Assembly: GCA_027596075.1 (NCBI GenBank)
Contig: JADGJC010000132.1
Coordinates: 1-64,000, forward strand
Direction: 5' to 3'
Origin: Rhizophlyctis rosea
Taxonomy: Eukaryota > Chytridiomycota > Chytridiomycetes > Rhizophlyctidales > Rhizophlyctidaceae
DNA: 64,000 nt
Both the position numbers and the translations under genes were made by a program. The notes below the pieces were generated by a model. That model made no database searches, was not told where the DNA came from, and saw only the letters and a program-made list of their open reading frames with translations. The first letter of the stretch is position 1, and each line of letters opens with the position of its first letter. Shown piece after piece: positions 12,501-23,813 of the stretch.

Positions 12501-15018
12501 CGCTGTGGACTCGACGGCCGGATGGTGCATGCCATCAACGACACTCCCTTGCGCTGGCGTAACAAAACGGACTGGTCTCTGGGCGACGATACCCCATCCT
12601 TGTACTTCCAGAAGCCTGGGATTCTCCAATGGCGTGGGCGCTATGATGACCCCGATAATTTTTGGAATTGGTACCATAGCCATCCCCTTGAGGATCCCAC
12701 TCAAGAACCCATCTTCAACTGGGCGAACGCGGAGAGCCCGGGCAATATTCGGGCATTGCCGGGACAGCCAGGTTTTGCTATGAAGTCTGGTTACAACTTG
12801 GTGAGTGACTTTCTAGACTCGGACATATCCGAAATCATGGAGGGCTAATCGACGATGATGTTATGTTCCGTACAGCATAAAATCTATCCACCCACAGGTA
12901 ACGGACCAACCTCCTAATGCAGCAAGAAAATGTAATTAATTCAGCAATTTCGGTTGTGTCTAAACAGGTGCGGCATCCATGGTACCCAGACTTTGGGGAA
13001 TACCGAAAGAAAGCCGCAATGCCACCTTCGCATACGATGCGCTCATGACGGCCTTTGCTCGCAACATCCGCTTCCAGATCAATTGCCCAAGTTTGGGTTA
13101 TTCAAACGAAGGTGAAATTTCAGGTTACTTGGCTGCCAAGGGTGTTAAGGATTACCAGGTATAACAGAAACTTGTATTCGTACGAGATCAACATGTTCTG
13201 ACATATTGATTCACAGTACACCAACAAAGCGTTCTACGATGGCATGATGGACCATGTAATGGTTGCTGGGGAACCCGCCGCTCATTCCATGTCGTACGGA
13301 GAAATCAACTTGCTGAACCCCATGGGTGTCGCCATCAATGACATCTTGTACAAGAACAAGTCTATCGAAGAATCGCTCGCTAGGGCTTGTCAGATCATCA
13401 ATTTCGCCACCAAACCCCCTTGCACAACTGCGGATTTGGTGCCGTATCTTATTGACGATGTGAAGTCCAACTCGGCTACCCTCATGTATACTTGGAATTC
13501 CACTAGAGTACGTGCTCACTCGAAGTGCCCCGAGACCCATCATTTTACTGATTTATTTTCCATATCCCTACAGGATTGCAACGAAACACTTCCAAGCTCC
13601 ACTGAGATCCCGCCAGCGATCGTAGCGGCCGTCCCTACGCCATACCTGAGCACCAAGAGCGGGTTGGCAAAGGGGATGTTGGGGATTCGCTGTCGCCGCT
13701 ATGGCTGTCGAACTCATTTTAACTGCTATGTTCATACACAAGAGTGACACGAAGGTCATGCGTGCGGCGTCACGCTTATTCAGTATGCTCATTTTTCTTG
13801 GTGAGCTCCAAATTGTTGTGTATCGTATCTTGGACGGTCGGGAGAATGCTTATACCGTTTTCGATTGTAGGTGCGGAGATCACTCTCGCCAATGTCATCA
13901 TGCGAGTCTCAAGCCAAAATACAGTCGGCTGGCCTGAGTGCTTTGGGACATGTAAGGATTTACCAATTTTCTGTCATTGTACGTTTTTCTTGATAATCTT
14001 CGTTTAGATTGGTTATTCGCCATTGGTTTCGGTCTAGTTATGGGTTCACTCTTTGTCAAGACATACCGGGTGGATAGGATCTTTCGCAACAAAGTCATAG
14101 GGTTCAGTTTGCCGGACATGCAGCTTGTCGCATATATCTTTGTCATCCTCATTGTAGAGGTTGGCCTCCTCCTGGTCAGTGATTTGAGACTAATATGGTT
14201 GATATAGCCTGATTGCAAGTTGACAATGTGTTGCAGGTTTTGCAATTCAAGCTGGACGACCCTTCATACCGGCAATCCATCCGCATTCCGTTGACGGAGA
14301 CATATGTACTGCAGGACGCCTGCCCCAAGTCTTCGCCTGTTGGGCCTGGGCTGCTGTATGCTGTAAGTGTTTAGCTTGAGAGTATTGAAGTACTTGGGGG
14401 CGATGAACTAATCGAGGTTTGCAGTGGAACGGCTTCATTATTTTGCTGGCGGCAATCTATGCTTTCCGCACCAAAAACGTGAAATCTGGTATGTACGCTG
14501 CAAAACGTGTGGATGGGGATTGTGGAGCACTTCCACTTTGGACGACCATTGACATGTAACAAATCCATAGACTTCAACGAGAACACATTCACTGTTGCCG
14601 CAATCACACTCATTTCCGTCATCTCGATAATCATCGTCCCCGTCTTATCTATCATTTCCAGTCCCAATGCAATGTGAGTCAGTGCGCCTTGACCCACTAG
14701 CAAATACCATCTCACATCTTCCTTCTTAGCTTCATGATGGTATCCCTTGGCACCATCCTTGGCACCCTGCTGTCTACGCTCGTCTTCGCCATCCCCAAAC
14801 TCGCAATCGCTTACGAAGTCTACTCCTTCGGCGACATCGCCACTAAGATTGGCGTGAGTTCGATAGGTACTATCCGGAGCAGTAAAGAACGGTCAGAAAA
14901 GAATTTGCGATCGCCGGGTCCCTCTCGCACCACTAGAGCTAGTACTACTGTGCCGGGTGTCCATCGAACGCCGAGTGCATCTGAAACTGGGAGTTCTGCC
15001 ACAACTTCTCAAGTTTGA
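9589..15018 (+). CDS. Class C (GABA-B-like) GPCR with a solute-binding-protein-like ectodomain
   Basis: Predicted plasma-membrane receptor of roughly 1,100-1,200 residues in many small exons. Exon 1 (9589-9752) encodes a signal peptide (hydrophobic FFALITFV core). Exon 2 is 9822-9954; the exon(s) between 9955 and about 10130 are unresolved. Exons to about 13680 encode an extracellular region like periplasmic sugar-binding proteins: LKVTHWWSGSSW near the start, then a YAIPFALQFKAWMVN segment followed by a CGLQLPPDG motif. Several N-x-S/T sites are present. From about 13685 to 14890 lies a class C seven-helix domain: RAASRLFSMLIFLG, SLFVKTYRVDRIFRN (loop 2), DFNENTFTVAAITL and the TM7 FAIPKLAIAYE. 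A Ser/Thr-rich cytoplasmic tail of about 65 residues ends at TGA 15016. The frame changes by one base at a GGGG run (13681-13684) just before TM1, either an assembly indel or a real lesion. The ligand cannot be told from sequence. Confidence 0.88.
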
Positions 15019-16107
15019 AATGCTGGAGGGCTGGTCAATCAGGTCATGATTTCAAGATTTCAAGATGAACATTGATTGGGTCATGTAATTTTGTTGTTAG
15101 TGGTCCAAAATGATTTGACATGGTAGCATGCTGCGCTGTACACTTGATTCCTCATTGACTTTTGCTTGCGAGGGTCTTGTGTGGATGTAATCTGTTTCCA
15201 ATTAACCGTTGTACATCCAACGGAAATGCTCAAAACATGAGAAGGGTCAACCATTCAGCAACAGTTACATCTTAATCTCAGAACGTGGACATTTTTTCAG
15301 GTTTATTATTGGATTTTATGTTTAGAATATGTTGCAAGTTCAATATGAGAATGTTGAACCAGATGGGCCTCGTGCCTCGATCATCATTTTTCTCTCTGCG
15401 GTTGAGTCTGGGTACTGCGCTTGGACGTTCCTTCACGACAAACAGCGGGGTCCACCGGTTCCACCAGTTCCACCTTCCTGTTTTCTGCGGCCGTCAGGGT
15501 AGTCGGGAGTGTCGGGCAAGTTCGGGCGGGTGACGATTCTCATAGGGCATATATATATCAGTAGATCAATCAATCAAAATATAATAAGGAGGTTGCGCGA
15601 AAGTCGTGTGCAGCCCAAATTGACAATCGATATCATTATTATCTCAAGGGTGTGAATTTCTACTCCAGACTTTCTTCCTGACTTTCCTTCACCTCACTTC
15701 ATCAGTCGGCGAAATTTTCTGGCGACCGTGGGATTGCGGAGTGCCACGAGGTGGTTTGTATGCATCCACTTGAGCTTGGGTGCGCAGGTGCCTGAACTGT
15801 CCTGTTTTTCCACAAGTTGCTGACGCTTCTGCTTTCTCCATCCTCCGCGCTCACTCAGGCGCCGGTGCAGTTCCTGTCTGCTTCTGGGCATGACCGACCA
15901 GCTCTCAACCATACCACTCGCCTATCAACACCCACAAGTCATTCATCTGTATATCCCGGGCACTATACTTGGATACTCTGTGACCAATATGAGTCCTCGT
16001 GATATGCCAGGTCCTAGACCTGTGCATAAGGCATCGGCGCGTGTCTTCAGCTGCAACATTCTACGTCACTGGTCAAGATTCAAGAAGCCCAACGGCTCAA
16101 GTCGTTT

Positions 16108-16445
16108 CACAAGACTAACCTTCTCTCCCTGCTTGGGTGTGGAATCCACACACGGGGCCGAAACACTGCTTGCACCCGAGACCCTTTTTGGATCCTAAAA
16201 GCGCCTAATCTTCCCAGGGGTGCGGTCTGCATGGGGCCATAACGCTGTCATAACAGGCTGAAGCTGCTCCCACACCGGTGTCATACACAAGACTAATCTT
16301 TCTTTTCCCTGCTTCGGTGCGTAAGTCACGAGGCCGAAACACTGCTTGCACCCGAGATCCTTTTTGGGTCCTAAAAGCGCCTAATGTTCCCAGAGGTGCG
16401 GTGTGCATGGCGCCATAACGCTGTCATAATAGGTTCAAGCTGCAC
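16108..16445. repeat. Imperfect direct repeat, two copies of about 160 bp
   Basis: Copy 1 spans about 16108-16269 and copy 2 about 16286-16445, separated by some 16 bp. Shared blocks include GCCGAAACACTGCTTGCACC, TCCTAAAAGCGCCTAAT and CATAACGCTGTCATAA. Copies differ by scattered substitutions and small indels, indicating an old local duplication. No coding potential is evident. Confidence 0.85.
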
Positions 16446-16834
16446 TACGGTATGACACCTCGAACTCCTTCCCTCTAATCTATTACACAAGACACATGTA
16501 TGCGATCATTTGTACTATACAATTATGAGAGGGATGCATGGATTTAGATTGTAGCCTGAGGCAACATTGGCGCTGGTGAGTCAGGTAGGGGATGGACAGA
16601 TGGTGAGTGCTGTGTTTCGAACGCTACTTCGGGCGCCCCACTCTGCCACAGTGGTCGCATTCCCTCGGTACTTATTTGGTATCGATAGTGCGTTGGCATG
16701 GGCGTCGGGGCAGGTATCGACAACACACTGCGCAGATCTGGAAGTCCATTGAGCCCTATCCCGCTTTGCGCATTTGTTTTGATGGTATTCACTTGGTCAT
16801 TTTCAGAGGGGAGATCAATCCAACTGTCGACTTG

Positions 16835-17010
16835 TGGAGCGATGCACGTCTACCGCACCTGGACAACTAGTGGAGCGATGCACGTCTACCGCACCTGGAG
16901 AACTAGTAGAGCGATGCACGTCTACCGCACCAATGGGATAGCAGAGCGATGCACGTCTTACCGCACCAATGAAATAGCAGAGCGATGCAAGTCTGACCGC
17001 ACCAGCAAGA
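16835..17010. repeat. Tandem repeat, five units of 35-36 bp
   Basis: Units start at 16835, 16871, 16907, 16942 and 16978. Each begins with (T/C)RGAGCGATGC and contains ACGTCTACCGCACC or a near match; units 1-2 share one 3' half and units 3-4 another. Units abut with no unique spacers, so this is a minisatellite rather than a spaced array. Confidence 0.9.
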
Positions 17011-17367
17011 CGATCTTTTGGGACAAAGTAGCTGCATGTTCCACTTCATTTTCTTGTAGTTGCACTGGCGTACGTCAATCTTTTTCGCAAAACCGAATGT
17101 GTTTTTTTACAGGTATTCAATTAGGCAGCTTGTCCTTTACGGCCTATCATTTGTACCTAATGTGAACGAACAAGTTTTCTGTACCAAATCAAAACATCAG
17201 ATATTGGTTGATAGTTTACATGGGTTATCTACAAGCTGGGAAGAGAAAAGGGCAGAGCACATTTACATGAACTAATACACACCAAAGACACATAAATAAA
17301 AGCAATAAAAAAAGTTACATCTACACGAAATTTCCCACCCAACCCCTGCAACTACAAGCACCAAAAC

Positions 17368-20342
17368 CTAATACCGCTCCTCCAACACAACCTTCTGTCC
17401 CGCAAATATGCCAGTATCCTCCACATCCCCTTCCTTCAACCCCACCTCCTTCCTGACCCCTTCCTCCGGCGGCACCTTCTCCACCCCATCCAGAACCACA
17501 TCGTTCTCAACTTCCGCGCCACCACCAACCACCGGCCCCCTCTTCTTCTTCTTCTTACTCGTCTTCTTCCACTGGATATTTGCCAACCCGTAGTTGATCA
17601 ACGCCTCGCACTCGCGTTTGAGGTGGGAGGCTGTTTCGAGGTCTGTAAAGGTCTCGGGGAACCGTTGGCTGTGGAATCAAAAAGGGCAAAGGGGAGGAGT
17701 GTTTGTTAGTGATTGGTTGGATGGGAAGGTGATAGATACCGTTGTGTGTGTACAGGGGAGGTGCTCCCATCCGCAAAATTCAAGGACCAACAGAAAACGA
17801 AGAAAACTTCCACTCCAAAAACTCACCCCAACCAAAGATACAAAATCAACCCCCGATGCGCGCTCTCCAACTCCCTCAACTCATCCATCCCCTCCGGTAC
17901 ACTCTTCGGCAAACTAATCACATCCGCCGTCATGAGACACTCCCTCCCCTCCGCATGACACCTCGCAAACTTCAACATGCACGCGGCTACAAACGTATCC
18001 CTCACTGGACACGGACTCTGCACGAAGGTGAAGCGGTCGCGGAGGTTGAGGGGTATGGACTCGATCAGTTCAGCAATGCCGTGCAGGGCGGCAAGGTTGC
18101 AGAGGAAGTAGTGGCCGCCGAGACGGGCGACGTCTTCGAAGCGGGCTAGGAGGCCTGCGAGGGGTTCGTTGGGAAGGGTGGCGCCGAAGGCTTCGACTTG
18201 TTCGAGGGTTGGGTGGAGGCCTGCGGCCTGATGATAATCAACGGGTTTAGATCAGATGCGCCGCAGATGCACGGAATCCCACACCTGACATACCAAAATT
18301 CTTGGTGTCTCCGTCTTCATTGATCGATGCAACAGCCCCATGTCCCTTTTATCCAGCCTGGAAGATACCGCCAAAACGCCATTAGTATCCAAAATGCGAT
18401 ATCAAAAGCTGCCAAAGCAAAACACGTACGTGGTAACCGCCCCCTCGGGGAAATGCGTCTTAAACCTCCCCGCCCTCCCCGCAATCTGCTTCATCTGCGA
18501 AACACTCAAATCTTTCGTGGCTTGGCCATCATACTTCTCTGTGCGTTCGAAAATGATGCGTTTGATGTTTCTGTTTGTTGATGTTTCAAAATCAGTGTCT
18601 CGTCCAAAACTGATGACAGAAAGAAGGACAAAGCCATATTCTCCTTTCTGAAACGTACAGATTCAAACCCATTCCAATGGCGTCTGACGCAACCAGCACG
18701 TCGTATTTGCTATTGGGGTCGTTGAAAAGTTTGGCTTGTTCTGCTCGGGTTTCTGTATGGTCCATCCATGTTACACATTAGTAACTTGTGTTTGGGATTT
18801 TCCCCACGAGCATAATGAGCATTACAAATTCAAGTTGGGATGATTTTACCTGGTGGTAAACTTCCATAAATAACCGCCGCCTTCAAATTCGTCTGCTTTT
18901 CGATGAGACGCTTAACGGCGAAGATATCCGCCCGCGAAAACGTCACGATGCAGTCTCCTTTCTGAATGGCTTTGATATCGTTATCCAGTGATGTATTCAA
19001 AACTTTCAAAGGTGTCAGACGCTCATATTTGTGAATCTTTTTCATACGAAATGATCAGTGAGATGAATCCAAGGGCAAGAAACTCAACCAAAACCCTTCC
19101 ACCCACCTCAACCTCATCCCCCGTCGACTCGGCCAATTTCTGAATCAATGGTACAACCGTCGGCTCCCCACACAAGTGCACCTCCTGAGCCTGAATACCC
19201 AAAACCGCATTCGTCCAAGCCCACCCACGATGCGGATCCCCAATCATTTGAATCTCATCCAAAACCGCCACTTCAAATGGTCGCGTCATGTTGGCCATCT
19301 CCACTGTTGCTGCCCACTTGTACACCCCATCGGATTCGCGCTTCTCTTCCCCCGTGATAAGGTTGCAAGGGATTCCGGCAACGTTGGAGCGTTCATAGAT
19401 TTCGTGAGCTAGGAGACGAAGGGGACCGCAGTAGAGTGCGGTTTTGGCTTGTTCGAAGCGGCGGAGGGCAGCGTACGTTTTGCCGGAGTTTGTTGGGCCG
19501 ACGTGTAGGATTAGCTTGCTGGTGAACGGATGGTGGCATCATGAGAATGCGTGTGCAAGGCTTATTCCGAACACATTGTCAGCTTACCGGCGCATTTCAC
19601 GAGTTTCAGGGTATCGGTTAGCAGGATTTGTTAGGTCACTATGTATGGTCAAATTGGAAAGGGTTTGTACACTTTCAGGATGCATCTGACGCAAATATTG
19701 GAAGAAAGCCGGTAGGAGGATCTTCTCCATTGGTGCTACAATTTGCCCAGTTAGGATACTATCTTGCGAAGCGTTGAAAATCCACATCTCAATTCCCGAA
19801 CGAACATACTCTTAGCCTTCACGTGTGCAAGTGCATCCTCCTTCGACAGGTACTCCAATTCGTTATTCATGACAGCAGATTGGAAATTCTCCATGGCTTC
19901 CGTCACCACCTCCGCTGGAATACCCATGGCAAGACATTTCTGACGGATGAAGGAGCTGCGTGTGAAATATTTGAGGTAGTTTGTCAAGTCTACAGGTAGA
20001 GTGTAATGTAAATAAACAATGCGTCATCCCATACGCAAGGAAGGAAACGCGGGGCGTACCTTCGACACTTGTCCTCGTTTCTGGTCGCCTACGCTCGAAT
20101 GGAGGTTTGTTCGACCTCTTGATAATGTCATTCAGGCTATTTCGCAGGTTGTTTTCATGCCTGCTGTCGTGACCAACCCTCTTCTCAGAGCCGTCTTTTC
20201 GGGCTGTGGGGAACAATTTCTCAAAGTTCGCACTTGAAGCCAGTGCTCGGCGTGGATAGAGAAAAGAGAGGCATATTTGCGGGGCCGCTGGACGAGCGAC
20301 TCTTCCGAGCGGACGTTGTAAGCGGGTGGTATGGTATAGCAT
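17368..20342 (-). CDS. SUV3: ATP-dependent RNA helicase SUV3, mitochondrial
   Basis: Superfamily 2 RNA helicase of the mitochondrial RNA degradation machinery (mtEXO/degradosome in yeast, with an exoribonuclease partner). The start at 20342 gives a basic, Ser/Arg-rich N-terminus typical of a mitochondrial presequence. Motif I (GPTNSGKT) lies near 19476-19502 and motif II is DEIQM, near 19250, followed by [10 protein letters not shown] and VHLCGEP as in the family. Later come [19 protein letters not shown] and QIAGRAGRF (motifs IV-VI). The C-terminal SUV3 domain ends with [12 protein letters not shown] and RFPETF. About ten exons are inferred; most internal boundaries are approximate. After the conserved end there is a 50-60-residue tail with a [10 protein letters not shown] cluster, longer than in animal SUV3. 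Stop is TAG at 17368-17370. Confidence 0.95.
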
Positions 20343-20911
20343 CGGGTTTCTGCTCACGTTCAGAAGAGGGAAGGAGGGAGGTAGTTGCTTTGCCACCGGC
20401 TGACGGCCCGAACTTCTCAAGGAATACCAGCCGCGCTCTGAACCCTCAGCAATGCTATTTATCGGCCTTCACTCGGTATTACGTGTTCTCCGCCTTCTGT
20501 TGCTATAGTACCACCAAGAGGGCATTAGTAAACGAAAAGTTGAGAAAACAGTGTGGGAACGAGCCCCAAAAATATTGACACATGCAGCCAAATGAAATGT
20601 TTCCCAAGAAGGTGACTCAAACAGTGCCACACAGTGCGGGACAGCGACAGTGCCTGAATGTGGCTTACCCTCCGATTTGGCACTGCAATGTCACTGCAAT
20701 GTGATGGGTGGGAGATGCGATGACATGACAAGGGTTCAGCAACCTGAAACGCGATAACCATAAACAACACCCCCACCTACTCTAAATACTCCCACACCCA
20801 TCGCGCTCCCTTCCCAAAAACCCCATCGCGAAGCAAACCCTTAAACAGCACAATACTGGTCCGGTGGTGACGCGCGTATAGCTTTATCGAAACTGCAGAG
20901 TTGCAACAACG
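20343..20911. promoter_or_regulatory. Divergent promoter region, SUV3 / aminotransferase
   Basis: About 570 bp separate the two start codons, which point away from each other, so both promoters must lie here. No clear TATA box is seen. A short direct repeat of CACTGCAATGT occurs around 20681-20702. Confidence 0.5.
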
Positions 20912-22519
20912 ATGGCCCACAAACTATGCATGATTCCTGGTAAGGGAAGGGTGTCGCTACGTCACGGTGCATCGCCAGGCGTCTTGTTGTCATTTCCACA
21001 TCTCACCATACAAATAGGCCCGGTAGAGTTTGATGGCGCAGTGTTGGACGCCATGTCAACACCCGCCACGTCGCACGTCTCGCCCGATTTTATCGATAAG
21101 TTTGGGAACGCGCTCCAGCTGTTGAGAAAGGTCTTCTTCGCTCCCGTAAGTAGTTCTTTCTTTATTTCCTGCTGTTGGCCCCTTTTAGGTAAACAATATA
21201 TTCAATATTGATCCGTGATCATGCCATAGAACGGACAACCGTTCGTCGTTGCGGGATCGGGAACATTGACATGGGACATGACTGCGTCCAATTTGGTTGA
21301 ACCTGGGGAGAAAGTGCTCGTCATCAACACTGGAGTCTTTGGCGACTGGTTCGGCGAATGGTACAAAACAATCTTTATCCGGCTGAACCTCCAAATGCGA
21401 CTCTAACCTTCAGATTCATCCAGTCTCGAAGTATACGGCGCTACAGTGACACATCTTCGCGCACCATTTGGCGATCGCCCTAGTCTTGACCAAATCCGTG
21501 AAGCATTGCAAAAGGATACTTATAAGCTTGTTACTATCACGCATGTTGACACGTCATCCTCTGTCCTCAGCGATGCCAAGCGTATTGCAGCGCTAATCAA
21601 AGAAGTCTCGCCAAACACTTTGATCGCTTTGGACGGCGTCTGCTCAGTAGGCGCCGAGGAGATCCGCCAAGAGGAGTGGGGTAAGGTCTTGCAAAAGCAT
21701 ATCAACATTGCCAGGTCTGTCCTGACCATGGAATCCAACTCACATCTTGAAAACCTTCCAGGCATAGACGTCGTCATGACAGCCTCCCAAAAAGCCATCG
21801 GCGTCCCCCCGGGCCTCGCAATAATGGTCGTCTCCACCCGCGCCCTCCAAGTCTCCCAAACCCGCAAATCAAAACCCACAACCTACTTTGCATCCTGGAA
21901 AAAATGGCTCCCCATCATGCAATCCTACGAAGCCCGCAAACCCTCGTACTTTGCCACGCCCGCCGTGCAGCTCGTCATGGCGCTGGAAGTCAGTTTGGGA
22001 CAGCTGGTGAAGGAAGGGATGGACGATCGATTTAGGAGGCATAAGGAGCAGGCGAAGGTTGTGAAGGATCGGTTGGAGGGGTTGGGGTGTAAGCTTGTGG
22101 CTGTTGGGAGGGATGTGGCGGCGAATACGTTGACGGCAGCGTATTATCCGGATGGGGTGGATGGACCGACGCTTTTGAAGAAGATTGGGGAGAAGGGGAT
22201 TGTGGTTGCTGGGGGGCTTCATCCGGCGCATGGGACGAAGTATTTCCGTGTTGGACATGTGAGTCTTGCTCGTGTTGTTTTGGACTGTTATTCCCTGATC
22301 ATACTGCTGCGGGCCAGGTACAATCATAGTTACTGATTACATGTTCTCACACTATCCATTAGATGAACGTCAGCGCCGTAGATCCCTCCCTCGGCCACAT
22401 CACCAAAACTTTGGACGCGATCGAAGCTTCACTGAAGGTCTGTATCAGTAACATTTGGATCTTCCACTCATACCACATATATCTCATCATACAAATTCGC
22501 TCAGGAGCTGACTGCCTGA
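20912..22519 (+). CDS. AGX1: Alanine-glyoxylate aminotransferase (class V PLP enzyme)
   Basis: PLP-dependent transaminase converting glyoxylate plus alanine to glycine plus pyruvate. Seven exons fit in phase: 20912-20939, 21018-21145, 21230-21360, 21424-21680, 21762-22258, 22363-22437 and 22505-22519, giving 376 residues (yeast Agx1 is 385). Family features: MIPGPVEFDGAVLDAM near the N-terminus, SHVSPDF, GSGTLTWDMTASNL, DGVCSVGAEE and the PLP-lysine motif ASQKAIGVPPGL. The intron at 21681-21761 stays open in frame but splits EEWG/IDVVM, as alignment to the family requires. The protein ends ELTA, with no obvious peroxisomal PTS1, so it is probably cytosolic or mitochondrial. The last exon encodes only four residues and the stop. 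Confidence 0.95.
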
Positions 22520-22928
22520 AAGTTCGGCATCGCTCTACTTGCGGGTTTTTCTTTCATGTCATTTTTTATATTCCCTTTGCTGTGCGCCCTATTTCTCTGT
22601 ACATATAGCAATGTCGTGGTGGTGTTCATAATCATATCAGGTCGAAACTTTGAAGTCAGAACTTCGGGAAGTTTTTCTCAACATGTTTTCCTCAACAACA
22701 GTGTTGAAGGACTGCAATCTTCAAAATCGGCGGAACTGGGTTGAACGTGTTCGAAAACGTCCAGTACATAATCCGATCTACTTACGACCACTGTTCTTGT
22801 CCACGGTGGACATAGCCATATTACTATTTACAAGTGCGACAGAATTTCTCGATATCGCAAAGGAAAACCAGCTATTCCTCACTCAATGGGAAGAAGCCTC
22901 CCCCGACCCGCCATTTTCGCTCCTTTCT
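22520..22928. other. Intergenic, convergent 3' flanks
   Basis: Short gap between the 3' ends of the aminotransferase (plus) and TVP18 (minus). T-rich, with no supported gene or structured element. Confidence 0.6.
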
Positions 22929-23813
22929 TCAGACATACGCCCTAGCACCTTGTGCTGCCAATCCTGCACCTCCCGTAATTCCACTGCGTTTGAAGTCTTC
23001 TTTCTTGAAGAAGGCGATGACTGCATGATGGAAAGGTTCAGTAACGGATAAGGTATTGCTTTCCAAGATATGATACTCACTGTAGCAGATAGTCGTAATC
23101 GACAGCGTTATGGCCGCGACGAGGAGTGATGTTGCGTGCATGAGGATGGAGAGCCAGATGATGATTGCGAAGCTGATGGATGATTCGGTGTCAGGATTTT
23201 TCTGGAATGTCATATGAACGTGAGATCAAATGAGATGGAACATACACAGCGTAAAGAATTGTTCGGAATAGGGTGTTTTCCATTGTTTTGATGAAGGTGT
23301 CGCTGTGTGCGTAGAGTTAGTAAGGTGACATGGCCATTTCTTCTAATGCCGCATGCACAGGTGATAATGTACGTACAATTTCGGGCTGGTGGGACAGCAC
23401 TTTGTCAGCCATGGGATTTCGAGGAAGAGCATGATGCCGGCTTCGACGCTATGATGATAGTGAGGTAAGACGTCTGGATGCTTACAATCAGGAGATGTTC
23501 CATGCACATGGGGTTCCTTACAATGCGATGATTGCGAAGATGATGACGCTTAGGAAGTTGAGGATGCCGAAAAGGATTAGGACTGGTATGAGTAGGGGCA
23601 ATGATCAGAAACAGCGTGCTGCGGAGTGCTGCCAAGCAGGGATTATCACTTACAGATGATGGAGAGTATTGAGAACCTGATGATTGTAAATCCAATTTCT
23701 GGGTTAGAATCCACGCAGGAATATATTTTTTGACAAGGTCAAAGGTCGTCCCCAACTCACCATTGTGCGTAGATGGTGAATTGTCCACTCGTGACTTCTG
23801 CTCCTAAACCCAT
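22929..23813 (-). CDS. TVP18: Golgi membrane protein TVP18 (Tvp18/Flower-like family)
   Basis: Small four-helix membrane protein of about 159 residues (yeast Tvp18 is 167), found on late Golgi/vesicle membranes; its exact role is not settled. Translation in seven small exons gives GQFTIYAQW, FGILNFLSVIIFAIIAF, the signature LEIPWLTKCCPTSPKFDTFI, and a final hydrophobic pair ending TICYIIAFFKKEDF. The CPTSxxFDxFI block between helices 2 and 3 is diagnostic. An in-frame TAG just upstream supports ATG 23813 as the start. The C-terminal tail is short, Gly/Ala-rich and soluble. Introns are unusually frequent for the length. Confidence 0.9.

Larger units (their letters stand above)
15019..17367. 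other. Intergenic with two repeat arrays
   Basis: 3' flanks of the GPCR (plus) and SUV3 (minus), so both neighbouring genes converge here. It contains a 160-bp duplicated segment and a 36-bp tandem repeat, listed separately. Open frames across it are products of the repeats or lack any domain. Confidence 0.6.

Noticed and set aside
16835..17010. Regular short repeats resembling a CRISPR array
   Set aside because: Units are contiguous with no unique spacers, in intron-rich eukaryotic DNA without cas genes; a minisatellite explains it.
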